A stretch of 64,000 nucleotides of DNA from Bathynomus jamesi. Its lineage: Eukaryota > Arthropoda > Malacostraca > Isopoda > Cirolanidae. Location of the stretch: positions 1 through 64,000 of the forward strand of contig JAJOZX010000996.1 of the NCBI GenBank assembly GCA_023014485.1. Direction: 5' to 3'. Below the pieces are notes generated by a model that did not search any database, was not told the origin of the DNA, and worked only from the letters and a program-made list of their open reading frames with translations. Position 1 is the first letter of the stretch. Each line of letters begins with the position of its first letter. Made by a program: the position numbers and the translations under genes. This document shows positions 42,790 through 53,628 of this stretch, piece by piece.

Positions 42790-43733
42790 TTATGAATTAA
42801 TCTTTGAAGATTTGTACATTGACAAAACATTTGGAAATTCATTCCTTATTTCACTAAGGGTAGGGTATGTATTTCCTGTTATTCTTTGGAAAATATCCCT
42901 AAGTTGGGTAGGTAAACAATCAAATATTATGGCTTGGATAAACCATGCTGATTTCTCTAGATCTGTGTCATTATTTTGTAGATGACCTAACATGCATTCA
43001 ATTTCACAATAGAAATTGTACAGATCCTGATGGTTATCCTTGGCTGGTTTTATATTTTTTAATTTTATTGCTAAATCATTTACTATTTCTTTTCTATTTA
43101 GGAAATTTCTTTCTAGTAATTTGAGAGCTATTTTATATGAGCTGCCTATTGCTGGTAAGGCACCAACCAGTTTTAGGGCTGGGCCCTTTAGGTAATTAAG
43201 CAGATAACTGAATTTGTCAACATCAGATATATAATCTTTGTTGCCAATTAAACTATCAAATTTTTCCAGAAAAGACTGAAATTTTGTTTGATCACCCTCA
43301 AATATTGGTACTTGTAATGTTGGTAACTTGGCTTTTAGTTGTTTATTGTCATCATTAGAAATGGATGCATTTCTGAAGGCCTCAGTCAAACTTTGACTTG
43401 TAGCTTCTAAATTATTTGGTAGATTATCTAAAGCAGCATATAATTCATTTATGTGAGAATCTATTTCAAAAATATTCTGTTCTTGTTCACACAAAAGTGC
43501 TGTGTATGTCTCTTCACCAACATTTAACCCATCAGTTTCTGTAACAATTTCCTCGTCTATAATTATTATTTCCTGTTTCTATTTAAACCACCCAAAATAG
43601 TATCATAATCCCTTTTATTTGGATTTTCTTTGCTATTAAAGCTAGTTAAAAACCTGGTAATGACTCCCTTCCTTGCTGATCTCTTCCTTTTTAGTGATTT
43701 AATCTTTGCCTCAATTGCTTCACATTCAGCCAT
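42790..43733 (-). pseudogene. gag: BEL-C gag: N-terminus and DUF1759 core
   Basis: Probable start ATG at 43733 (MAECEAIEAKIKSLKRKRSARKG). A frameshift and stops near 43560-43585 break the link to the 234-aa core (42790-43494), whose frame extends back to EIVTETDGLNVGEETY. The DUF1759 core has LPTLQVPIFEGDQTKFQSFL, KFSYLLNYLKGPALKLV and ALKLLERNFLN. The architecture parallels BEL-A gag, but the sequences are clearly different lineages. Confidence 0.85.
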
Positions 43734-44111
43734 ATTTTGTTTATTTTATTTTTCCAAAAATAAGTCCCTAAAACCCTTTCAACTCTATAAATAAGCTTTA
43801 TTTTATATTATGTATACAATAGTTAAGCTTTATTTTGGTTAAATAGGCTAGGCTTCGGATTACCCTTATTCTAGAATTTTACCACATTTATGACCAAATG
43901 AAAGTTTTGAAGTATTTGAATTATTTCTTATTTTTATTTTTAGTTAGGGCTTTGTAATTTATTATTATTTATATGTAGTAAATATTTGAAAAAGCCAAAC
44001 ATGGAATAAATTCTGTTCAGATGTCAAAATGTTTGATAAGGTGTACGGTAATTTTTTTTTTTTTTTTGTTTTAATTTTATTTTATTCAAGGTTAAGGTTC
44101 TCACAGCAAAT

Positions 44112-44135
44112 AACCCTTCCCCGCACAGGCCACCA
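44112..44135 (-). other. BEL-C primer-binding site
   Basis: Minus strand TGGTGGCCTGTGCGGGGAAG begins exactly at the inner LTR edge. It matches the BEL-B PBS at TGGTGGCC and CTGTG, so both probably use the same (unidentified) tRNA. 43734-44111 is the untranslated leader, including a T17 run near 44052. Confidence 0.6.
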
Positions 44136-44691
44136 TTATAGATATGGAAAAAATAGGTCCTGCTCCAACCAGAGTAGGCTAGGCACAACCTAGGCTATGC
44201 TGGAGATGGAAGACCTAGGCTAAAGATGAACCAGCCTAGCTATTTGTCCATAAACAGGACTTCCATACTCTTTTGTTAAACAATTACAGCTGAAATGTCA
44301 GCTTATTTAACCTAAATTTAATAACTGAAGGGAAATTTATGAACTTCTTACCTTGAAATTTTATATATATTTTATTTCTTGACACCAATAATGAATATTT
44401 TTATTCCAGCTTCCTTCGTCTCGCGCCTCCTCATCCTCCCTCTTATTATGCTTATCAAGCTTATCCCAATCTTTTTTTCTTCTTCCCAAAACCGTGTTGC
44501 CATTTCTAGCTATGGGATCTTTTTTTCTTTTCATCCCATATTTGTTTCTTCGTTGGTGTCTAAAATTTTTCTCAGCAAGAGTTCACGTTCTCCTTCTGAT
44601 TTATTTTTTATTTTATTATTATTTTTTTGATGTCAATATGGCTTATCCAACATTAGGTGGGTCTTCCATTTCAGTACTCCAAAATTTTCCA
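44136..44691 (-). repeat. BEL-C 5' LTR
   Basis: Direct repeat of 28950-29493. Its minus-strand start is TGGAAAATTTTGGAG and its end is CCATATCTATAA. The position next to the PBS identifies it as an LTR and not a MITE, although the ends are also loosely inverted (TATGGAAAA). The two LTRs differ by several indels, consistent with the age implied by the insertions inside BEL-C. Confidence 0.82.
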
Positions 44692-46157
44692 TAATTAGCT
44701 AACTAGAAAAGTTTCTCATTTTCATTTAAACTAACGAAAATATCGCGACAACCTAACCAATCATCAAGGGTGTATAGTTGGCCTAACTGGGCATTCAATT
44801 GGTTATTTCACCTAAATATCTTCTTATCTTTTTGTATTAGGCACACACTGTCACATTTCAGGCAAGTTAAGGATGAGAGAAGAACACTGTAATTGATAAA
44901 AACATCCAATCCTTTGTCTTCATCTAGGGCACATGATGAATGAAGTTCTCAGTCAAAATCACACAACTGGCACATAATTCTATCACAAACACCATTAAAC
45001 TGAATCCAATTAGAAAAAAAAAATAGCCAGAACCAAACCAAACCAACTAATTAAGTCGCAGAGTAGTGAAAAAAATAGCCCAATCAAGAAAAATATTTTA
45101 TGAAAAAAAGTATATTATAGCCAAAACAGGAAATATATTTTATTAAAAAGAGTACATTTGAACAAATTTGCACAACATAAGATATATATTTTCTTAGTCA
45201 GTTTTGAATGGCAATTCAATATATTATAGTGTTTTAACCATGTGTGAGTGGGTTAAAAGATGAATATTAACCCAAAACACATCAAAAACCATAGAAAAAA
45301 CATAAATTTCACCTTCAAAATTGGCTGAACCTAAAACAACCTAACCTAATCATTTTTGAATTCAGCACATTAAAAAACATTGAAAACCAGCTTTTAAAAC
45401 TTTCTACTAGAGACCAGTGTAATAGTAAAGAAATACCAAAGAGACCTTGGGGTAAATTTTTACAAGTGTACATTACAGGCTTTGTAAATCAAAACTATGT
45501 TTTTCTGATGGTTTTTGATGCGGTTTGAATGGTTAATTTTGTTCAAACATCAAAAACAATTGGAAAAACATATAATCTAACCTAACCTAACCCAAAATTC
45601 CTCAGTCTGTAATGTACTCTTGTAAAAAAAAAATACCAAATCCTTGCAAGATGTCAAACTCAAGTTGGTAAAGTATTACATTCATGGCTCCATCTGTAAA
45701 AGTAGCAGAAAAAATCGATAATTATCATCAAATAATGCAGAAAAAACAGTAATTATCACCAATTAAATAACTAAGGTTAATTGAATGCCCAGTTAAGTTA
45801 ACTGTACGCCTTTGATGATTCATTTGATTAAGTTGTAATATTTTCATTAACTAACAAAAATATCACGACTTAACCTAACCAATCATCAAGGGCGTACAGT
45901 TGACCTAACTAGCCATTCAATTGATCAGGGGCAACTGACAAGTAGATAGATGATAGCATTGCATTATTACATGTTCGCACTAGAATAATTATGAAAAATA
46001 ATAATGAACTTCGATATAATTAAGATTGTAAGTTTTGCACACCATGTTGGAATCTAGATTGAGAAATTGCGCGGAAGAATAACTAACCTAGCAATCTTAA
46101 TTTAACTTTCTGTTCTACATACCTTAATTATATCCTGGGTTGTACAATTTTGCTGCA
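44692..46157. repeat. Non-coding stretch with foldback hairpins
   Basis: No gene seen. 44710-44800 is one arm of the GGTTAGGTTAAGTTG/AACTGTACGCCC family. 45778-45935 is a full hairpin of that family (arms ~75 bp). 45278-45332 and 45495-45575 belong to the GGTTTTTGATG hairpin type of 25012. The rest is AT-rich. Confidence 0.7.
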
Positions 46158-46698
46158 GCTAAAAGCAGGGTTTCGGAGCCGGAGTCGGTGGAGCCAGTGA
46201 ATTTTGCTTGCCGGAGCTGGAGCCAGAAACCTTGAAAATATGGCTCCATGGTCTGGCTCCGGGCGATATATTGCTACCTAAATTGTTATTTGTTAAATAT
46301 AGGTTTAGTTGCAAATTATAATTCTTGTAATATATTATGAAAAATGGTACCATAGGATTCTTGGATTTTATGGAGGTGTGGGAGTTGCAGGAATAATCTG
46401 CAAATTTCCATTTTTTAACCATTAAATATTTGGGAAGATTTGTCTTAACAACACTTAATTATATAAGTAAAATTTTTTTTATGGCGGTGGAGACCTTAGG
46501 TAGGTAGGTACTAACTATTTATCTAAGTAGGTAACTACCTAGATACATACCTAGTAAGGTTGGTCCTTCTGACTTGGATTGAACTATTTTTATTTTTAGG
46601 TCAATTATCTTGTATTGCTAAATTTCTTTTTTTTTCAGATTCTTTGTAATTTGTACTTGATTCTTTAATTATAATTATCAGTCTATGACCCTTCATAA

Positions 46699-47282
46699 TG
46701 GATAGAGATTCAATAAAGAAGTCTGATATATTCAAGTATTTTACTGAAAGTTCAGATAAGAAATACTATGTATTTGTGAAGTTTCTGATGCTTTGGGAAA
46801 TATTTCAACGTGTGGAACTAAAATTACCAAGCCTCAAAGCAAAAAGCCTGATGTCTCCTCAAGAGCATATAATTTGAAAAGAGACTTGAGTCGATTACAT
46901 CCTGAAATATCAAAAATGATGGAAGAAAAGAAGCAAATGCTTGAGCTTTCAAGACCCAGTACTTCTGCCAGTTCAAAAACTAAAGCAAACCAGCAAAACA
47001 TTACTAAATTTTTGATGTCTCAAAAAGTCACTATCTCAATGACTACAGATAATTTTAAAAATAGCATAATTGAGTTAGTTGTTAAAGATTCTATGCCTCT
47101 ATCTATGTTTGAAAAGCCAGCTATGCGCAGTCTACTAGAAGAAATGGCTCAGAAATTCAAGATTAGTTTAGATAAAGACAATATCCATCATTTAGTGATA
47201 GAAAAATCAAAAGAAGAAAAATTTGCTCTCAAAGAGCAATTAAAAGGGCGCTTCATATATTTAAAAGTTGATGGTTGCACAC
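46699..47282 (+). pseudogene. hAT-D transposase, part 1 (BED finger to first Asp)
   Basis: ATG at 46699 opens MDRDSIKKSDIFKYF, the start of a BED-type zinc finger. One base is missing near 46780, after which the frame continues as DALGNISTCG and YNLKRDLSRLHPEI (the BED His region). The remaining frame (46793-47282) leads through KANQQNITKFL and FKNSIIELVVKDSMPLSMFE to LKVDGCT, which carries the first hAT catalytic Asp. It is interrupted immediately after this motif by TAGGG-1, within the duplicated TTGCACAC. Confidence 0.88.
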
Positions 47283-47502
47283 TAGGGTGTTTCATAAATT
47301 AAAAGTTTGGAAAAATTTTAATCCACATGGATCCCCTTGTTCCATTTGCTGAGGAGACTGATAAACCGAAGTATTAATTCAATAGTTTAAAGTTTACGGG
47401 TCCCCAGTTTGATGCTCTGGCAGATCATAAACGGAAAAAATTAAACAAAAATCTGTCAATGAATTTTTATTCAACAAACGAGTACCATTTCACTACACAT
47501 TT

Positions 47503-50276
47503 TCACAAAGATACAAAAAACATAACCACTTCTTGCGAATCATTTGTCCATGAAATCCTTCTTGTTTTATTCGGGTATTTCGCCCTATGCTGCATCACAG
47601 TTTTGAGCAAATACTGCTTCTGCTCTTCGTTCTTCGTCAGAGAACAGTTGAACTCTTTGGTGAGCGCGATGGCTCTTTCGGCCCGATTGTTGACGACAGA
47701 GATTTTGTTAACAGTTGCCGCTGCTTGCTTGAAGCCCTCTACTTCAGTCCACTCGGCAACTGGCTTTTTCAAGAATTCTGTGTCCAAGTCGAATGCATGG
47801 AAGAAAGCCATCGTCTTTCCTGTCACGAACTCCGCCAGGTGTTTCGAGGCAAGATTCCTGACGTTCTTCCCTTGGGGTCGCTTGAGTTCCTTTTTCGATG
47901 CGGGCTTACCCAAACTGACGACCATCTGAGCCTTTTCTTCATCTGCCACATCTGCGTCGAAGAACGCCATGGCAATAAGAGTTGCAGAGATGTACCATAG
48001 GTGTCGAGACATGGCTTCTTGCGCAGCGTTAACACACGAATATCCCGACATGGCAAAGGCTTCCGCGTCACGCAGAAATTCCAGATCAACTGCGGCAGCC
48101 TTGCTTGAGGTTGCAGCACGAGTCCAACCTCGGATGTAGACGAGGGACACGAAGAGACCTACGGCTGTCAGAGCTTCCAACTCGTGACTCGACATCTTGA
48201 ACTGCTGCTTCAGTAGAATTACTTTCAAGGAGTAGATGGCTATCGCCATCCATCGAGCGTGATGGTAAGCGCCAGGGGCTCTGAGAGGGAAATCCACCAC
48301 TTTTGCTTCTCCCAGGAAGATGAGAACCAACTGTAGCAGTTCCTTGTAGTCATCGCGCTGATGCGACGTGCTCACCATCCCTCTCACCAGCAGGACTGAC
48401 TTCTCCCTCAGTTCCCTCATAGAGTCATTGACTTGAGCAAAATTGTACGGCCGCACGTCCAACCGGTCGATGAACTTCCATTGTGCCTGAAACCTCTTGA
48501 AAACGGGTATATCGGGGCCACTTGAAGGGCCGTATGCACGCTTGAAGATGGAGCTGAGGATGACTTCATAGATGTGATGCCGACAGGGGAAGTACATGAG
48601 TTCTCTGCCAAGACCTTTCTCAATCAGGACGCAGGCCCCGATATGAATCCCGGTGTTCGACGCTGTCGTGTCGAAAGACAGTCCCCGCACGCGCTCTTCC
48701 ATCCTGTGTTCCTTGACCAAATCCAAGCAAACTCGCGCTATCTTCTCGCCGGTTCCGGACGTCACCTTAGGAACGCCGAGCAACTTCTCCTTGCCGTCGC
48801 CAGAGACGAGGACGGCGATCCGGTCAACGCTCTCCTTCCATTGCTCATTGTCAGGTAGGAGCTTACCGTCCCAATGCAAGACAAGAGGCTGACCAGGACA
48901 AACTTCGTCGATTGATAACTTTCAGCAGCCACCTTCCTGAGAGCCTTGCGTGTGCGGTACATGGTACTGGCAGAAATGGACAGTTCATCCAAGTCAAAAC
49001 CTAGTGATTTAGCCGCTGCAGCGTACGACATAGCTGAATCGCGGTACAAATATTCAGCCGATCGTAGGTAGTCGTCACATCCTGTGAGATCAGATTCCTG
49101 CGTCGCTTCTTGGTATTTCCCTTGGGAGGAGGATGGAAAAACTTCCACGGTTGGGTCAACGACATCTGAGTCAGTCTCTGACGAAGTTGAAATCACTAAA
49201 GCCCCCGTATCTTCTGCAGCTCCTTGTTCCTTCCTGGCCTTCTCCTGTTGTTCCTTAATCTTGTCCAGCCTCTTCCTTTTCCTAATCTCCTTATAGTGAA
49301 GCTTCATGTCAACAGGGCCCATGCTGCAGGAATTTGGATCTTCACGCTGCATGTCGAGAAAGTGGATGTCCTCCTGATTCTTCTTCATTTCCTTAGCCTG
49401 TGAATGAGCAATGTCCATGATCTCCTTCGCTATTGCCTCCTTGAACATCGCCTCCTTCACTCGGAAGGACTCTGCTTTATGTGACTTGTGCTTCACAAGC
49501 CGGTCGTATTCCTTGAGAAGGGATTCCATCTTCCTCAAGGCCGAATCTCGACGCATCATGGGGATTCTCTCGCTCTCCCAAAATATGAGACAGGCATCCA
49601 GGCACAGGTTCAGGCATTTAGTACGTCCAAATTTTTGCTCCTTTTGGTGGTAAAAGTACTTTTTGAGTACTTGCAACTGAGTTGGAAGGCCACTTGATGT
49701 GATGTTCGCATCCGTCTGGCCAATAAGAAACACTTCTGTTTTCGCTCTGGTAGATACCTGGAAAAGAAAACAAACTAAATAATTCCACAGAAATAATTTC
49801 ACATCGTAATTAATTTCATTAATTAAATAAAGAAAAGCAGTAACTGGGACTCGAACCAGTGTCATAGCCGTTTGGCGGCATCGCTCAAGTCGGCGTACAC
49901 AGCACGCTATCCACTACACCATCTAGGGAGTGGATAGCGTGCTGTGTACGCCGACTTGAGCGATGCCGCCAAACGGCTATGACACTGGTTCGAGTCCCAG
50001 TTACTGCTTTTCTTTATTTATAAAACTGATACGTGTACACTACGTTCTCTTTGACAATTCATTAATTAAATAAATTTCAATACCGCAGTAAAATTACATT
50101 AATTAGTATCATAAATAATTACCAGCTTAGTTGTCCAATATGCAACAGACTAATTAATTTCATGTAATATTAATAATAAATATCACTACCACAGTAAAAT
50201 GACAGAAATTAAATAATAATAAATTTCAATACCACAGTAAAATGAGATAATTAGTAGCATATATAATTACCTCCAT
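47503..50276 (-). pseudogene. TAGGG-1 putative DDE transposase (two exons, one frameshift)
   Basis: Exon 1 supplies ATGGAG (50276-50271) followed by a GTAATT donor. The intron 50270-49758 ends in a pyrimidine-rich TTTTCTTTTCCAG. Exon 2 runs from 49757 through a basic coiled-coil region to ALRKVAAES. A single frameshift near 48915 then leads to the 458-aa ORF 47503-48879. In that ORF the candidate catalytic residues are D4 (HWDGK), D70 (SFDTTASNTG), C99-x2-H102 (CRHH) and E401 (NRAERAIAL). D-D-CxxH-E with a long helical insert resembles hAT-type transposases, but there is no BED finger and no ordinary hAT motif text. Function as a transposase is inferred from motifs, termini and TSD. Confidence 0.78.
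49824..50020. repeat. Perfect 90-bp palindrome with tRNA-like boxes
   Basis: Arms 49824-49913 and 49931-50020 are exact reverse complements around a 17-nt loop (CTACACCATCTAGGGAG). Each arm contains GGTTCGAGTCC, a canonical Pol III B box, and GTGGATAGCGTG resembling an A box. The box spacing (~60 nt) is too long for an ordinary tRNA, and the 5' side cannot pair with the CAGTTAC side as an acceptor stem. It is therefore a tRNA-derived inverted pair, not a tRNA gene. It lies within the TAGGG-1 intron. Confidence 0.85.
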
Positions 50277-50521
50277 AGTTGTCCAATAGGCTATACAACA
50301 CGAACCGCTCAAGTGACGAAGAAAACCGTCTTCACTGCAGGCAGGCGAGAAATGAACTGACAAAAAGTCGTCAAAGTTGGGGACCTCTAAATGCAGCGCG
50401 ATCTGGTTCAAACTTGCACAAACGTGTTTTCTTGTTCTTTAGAATACGGAGAAACGTGTGGATTAAAACTCCAAGCTCATTTTTATTTTACCCTATAGGT
50501 ATGAAACACCCTATTGCACAC

Positions 50522-50907
50522 GAATACAGACACATTATTTTGCCATCAATGTCCGATTTATTGATGATGATAATAAAATCCTCACCCGCACTATAGCAGT
50601 AAAAGATACACATGCTCAGCAAACTAGTGACTACCTGCATGATCTAATTATGAGAACTCTGGAAGAGTACGGCATACCGAAAGAATTTGTGCTCTGCATT
50701 GTCAGTGATAATGCATCAAATATGATTAAAACTGTTGAGAAGTTGAATGATAATCAAGAGGCAACTTCAGAAGATGATATACAAACATTTGGTGAACATG
50801 ATGATGATTCAACAGACACTCAGGAAGTGGCATCTTGTGTAGAAGAAATTGACAGTATTGTATCTGAAATTTCACACTTCTCCAGAATCAACCACATGCG
50901 TTGTGGT
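50522..50907 (+). pseudogene. hAT-D transposase, part 2 (second Asp)
   Basis: Continues in frame from part 1: IQTHYFAINVRFIDDDNKI, DYLHDLIMRTLEEYGIPKEF, then CIVSDNASNMIKTVEKL with the second catalytic Asp of hAT, an acidic spacer, and RINHMRCG. The last residues plus AHTL in part 3 make the hAT C-x-x-H motif (RCGAH). Interrupted by the element at 50908 within duplicated GTTGTGGT. ORF 50650-50910 shows only the tail of this piece. Confidence 0.9.
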
Positions 50908-50919
50908 TAGTGATGTAAA

Positions 50920-53620
50920 AAAACCGTTTTTGTTGTTTTGTCTTTTTTTTTTTTTTTTTTTTTAATAATTAATATAGATATTGCCAATTTAATTATAAGG
51001 TATACTTTTGCAATGATATATATTATAAAAATAAATAAATAAATAAATAATAAAATAGGCCATATGGTACCAGTATAGAATGTCCTTTTCAGCCTATTTA
51101 CAGAAAAAACTGGCCTCTTTCTTGCACTGAAAGTCTTGTATCTTGAGATCCATTAAACTTGCGAGAACACTGGCTGGGAGCTGACTGCCCATTGTCCAAC
51201 CTTTCCAGAACTCTCCCATCCATGCCTCGGATTTTGAATCTCCCACTTAACTATCCTTTAGACCCGCGATGACATATTCCCCCCCCCCCCTGACATATTC
51301 CCCCCCCCCCCATGAGACCATCCATATATATATACACATACACCCATATACATATATACCAATATATACATAAATACTTATATACACATTTATATCTATT
51401 GTATACCCCATACACATGCATACATCCAGAATTCCAGATACATACGCATGCATACTCACATATATACCTACACAAACTCATACACCTCTATTTCGCCCTT
51501 TCATTACCTCCGAGATCATTTAGCACATACAGTAATATTGCTACGGTGGCGGCGTTGGCTGTAGTCCCCAAGTATCTGTGTTTCCAACCACCCACCACCT
51601 TTTCACGTTTCTGGGTTCGGAACAGTCAAGAGACTGGGCAAAGATGTAATCTCCTCTGGTATCTAGGAAGGCCTCTCTGGTCAGTGGTTTATTTCCAGAT
51701 TATTCAGGTCCGACTCGCACATTAACTGTAAAGGACTTCCCCTAGTGCAGGTGTCTCAATCTGACTCTCCACTGAGTAAGAGACCCAACCACTCAGGGTC
51801 CAAGAAAGGGCTAGAATTCAAAGGTAGACCTAATAGAAGTAAACTACTTGTGTTTTTCTTTATTATATCTGAAATAAACAACTATTCAGTGTTACAGTAT
51901 AAACATAACAAAAGGACTGGCAATGCATCGCACTTGACAAAACACCTGGAGCCCCAATAACCCTTAGTGAGATTTGGCAGAAAGGATAGAAAACAAGTGG
52001 GAGACAAGTACCGGAAATGACTTGCACAGAATGTTAACCCTTGTCCCAGCTTAACTACCCTCCAAACTTGACCCCCCCCTTTTATGACCTGAGTTCCAAT
52101 TCCTTTATTGGCTGGCTAGTTAGTAGGGTTAGGGTCACAGGCCTGATTTCAGGGCAGATCCAGTGGCCAACAGTGGTTGACACAAACTGCGTAGCTCCCA
52201 CTGGATGGGACCCACAATCCAAGCCTGAGGAATCCGGACCACGTGAGTTGAATCCCAACTGGTTGCCTAGACAACACAAGATTATTAGTTACATGCATCT
52301 AGCACCATTAATCACAATAATAACAACATAACAGGCAATTAACCACAAACATTAACTGGAATCATGACTTCATAATTGATCACTGGAAAACATAATTTAC
52401 TCATGAAATCAAAGCACATAAATAATAAATAACCAACATACAAAATAATAACTACAAACATTGACAATTATGGCAAACCTATCTCACATGAGTTAATCAA
52501 CCTATAATCATTGCCAAACAAGCATGGGCAAAAACCTAACTCTGGAATAATATGACTGGTGACCTATAATAATGATAATTGGTTCTCTAGCTAGTTACAT
52601 GACAAGGTGGCAAACCTATCTATACTGTCAGTCAGTTTCAACAACCTATATGTATGTCTACCCTTAATAATAATAATTAACCATGATAATGATGGTGAAA
52701 TACAAATGAACTCTAGCCAAGGATTACAGAAACTCCTACCTTTAAAGGCTTTCCACACTTCCTTGGCTTCTGACAGGATGTCCGTATTAATGGTCTATTC
52801 AGGTTTCATAACCTTAATTCTAATTACCATTAATGGTTTCCTAACTAAACTCCTGTGGGGAAAGAAAAACTTGTGAGGGGACCCAGATCGGACTTGAAAA
52901 TTAGGGTGAAGTTTTTTGTGAAAAACTCCACAACCCCCCAAAAAGGGGAATTTGAAAATCAAGGGGGGGTTGTGAGAAACTTCACAACCCCCACAATATC
53001 CATACAGCCAAAAGAAACCAATTAAGCACAGACAGAGCAGCAAAGCTAGTATTTATATCCCAAAATGCAAAATTCCAAGAAAGTGAAGTAAAACATGGTG
53101 CTACATTGGCTTCATCAACATCCAAATCTGCAATAAATACCAGTACCTATGATATTGAAACTATTTGCTTTAATCAATCTAGTGATAATGATTCTTCAAT
53201 GGAAATAGAATCAGATAATCAAAGTTAAACAGCATTAGGTTAACACAAAGGTTAAAGAAAGAGATGAATATTTATATTTTTTTTATTTTTTTATTTGGAA
53301 TATATATATATATATATATATATAATTTTTTTTTTTTTTTTTTTTTTTTTAGTTCAGGAAGAACCGATTCGCCTCTATTTAAAGGGCATATCTCAGCGGA
53401 AAAACAAAGAAAAAGTGAGAGGAAAGACAGAGGAAAAAGAAAGGGTGGAGGGGACAGTCGAAGTGGAAAAAGACCAAGGACTGCAGGGTCGAGCCCCATC
53501 ATCCTTGGGTGCTAGGGCCGGGAGGGCGCACGTGAAACCTCCAGGAACAAGCACGTACAAATGAGCACAAAGAGCACTCAAGAGCACGAGCTTAGAACCC
53601 CCTTGCGGGTATATATATAT
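50920..53620. other. Element X interior: low-complexity and unassigned sequence
   Basis: Poly-T near 50945-50963, AATA repeats at 51030-51048, two C10-12 tracts at 51283-51310, TATACA-rich microsatellite 51330-51480, (TA)n 53301-53322 plus T21 at 53326-53350. 52860-53000 holds short inverted GTGAAGTTTTTTG/AACTTCACAACCCC segments. ORFs across these are compositional. 51500-52330 is higher-complexity but shows no domain that I recognise. Confidence 0.6.
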
Positions 53621-53628
53621 ATATATAT

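Larger units (their letters stand above)
28950..44691 (-). mobile_element. BEL-C: BEL/Pao element expanded by nested insertions
   Basis: Direct ~550-bp LTRs lie at 28950-29493 and 44136-44691. The PBS lies inside the high-coordinate LTR, so the element reads on the minus strand. Order from 44135 downward: PBS, gag, protease (split by a LINE), RT, RNase H (split by a MULE), integrase, 3' LTR. Without the MULE (4.8 kb) and LINE (3.75 kb) it would be ~7.1 kb. No clean TSD is visible. RT lacks its YVDD box and several frames are broken. Confidence 0.85.
47283..50513 (-). mobile_element. TAGGG-1: best-preserved TAGGG-type DNA transposon
   Basis: Inverted termini TAGGGTGTTTCATA/TATGAAACACCCTA. Perfect 8-bp duplication TTGCACAC at 47275-47282 and 50514-50521. 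Removing it restores the hAT-D frame. It carries one minus-strand gene with an apparent intron and a perfect palindrome in that intron. Coding DNA is clearly richer in G+C than the surrounding hAT-D, which suggests a younger or foreign arrival. Confidence 0.92.

Noticed and set aside
44136..44691. Classification as a TA-flanked MITE because ends read TATGGAAAA/TTTTCCATA
   Set aside because: Adjacent PBS, direct orientation of the two copies and the enclosed gag-pol order fit LTRs better.
44379..44694. Hydrophobic ORFs suggesting a membrane protein
   Set aside because: Complement of the same LTR sequence; T-rich composition yields Phe/Leu-rich translations.
49842..50003. Pair of tRNA genes head to head
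   Set aside because: B boxes are perfect, but box spacing is too long and the acceptor stem cannot form, so no functional tRNA is supported.
51247..51481. ORFs of 70-76 aa over the TATACA region
   Set aside because: Low-complexity microsatellite translation.
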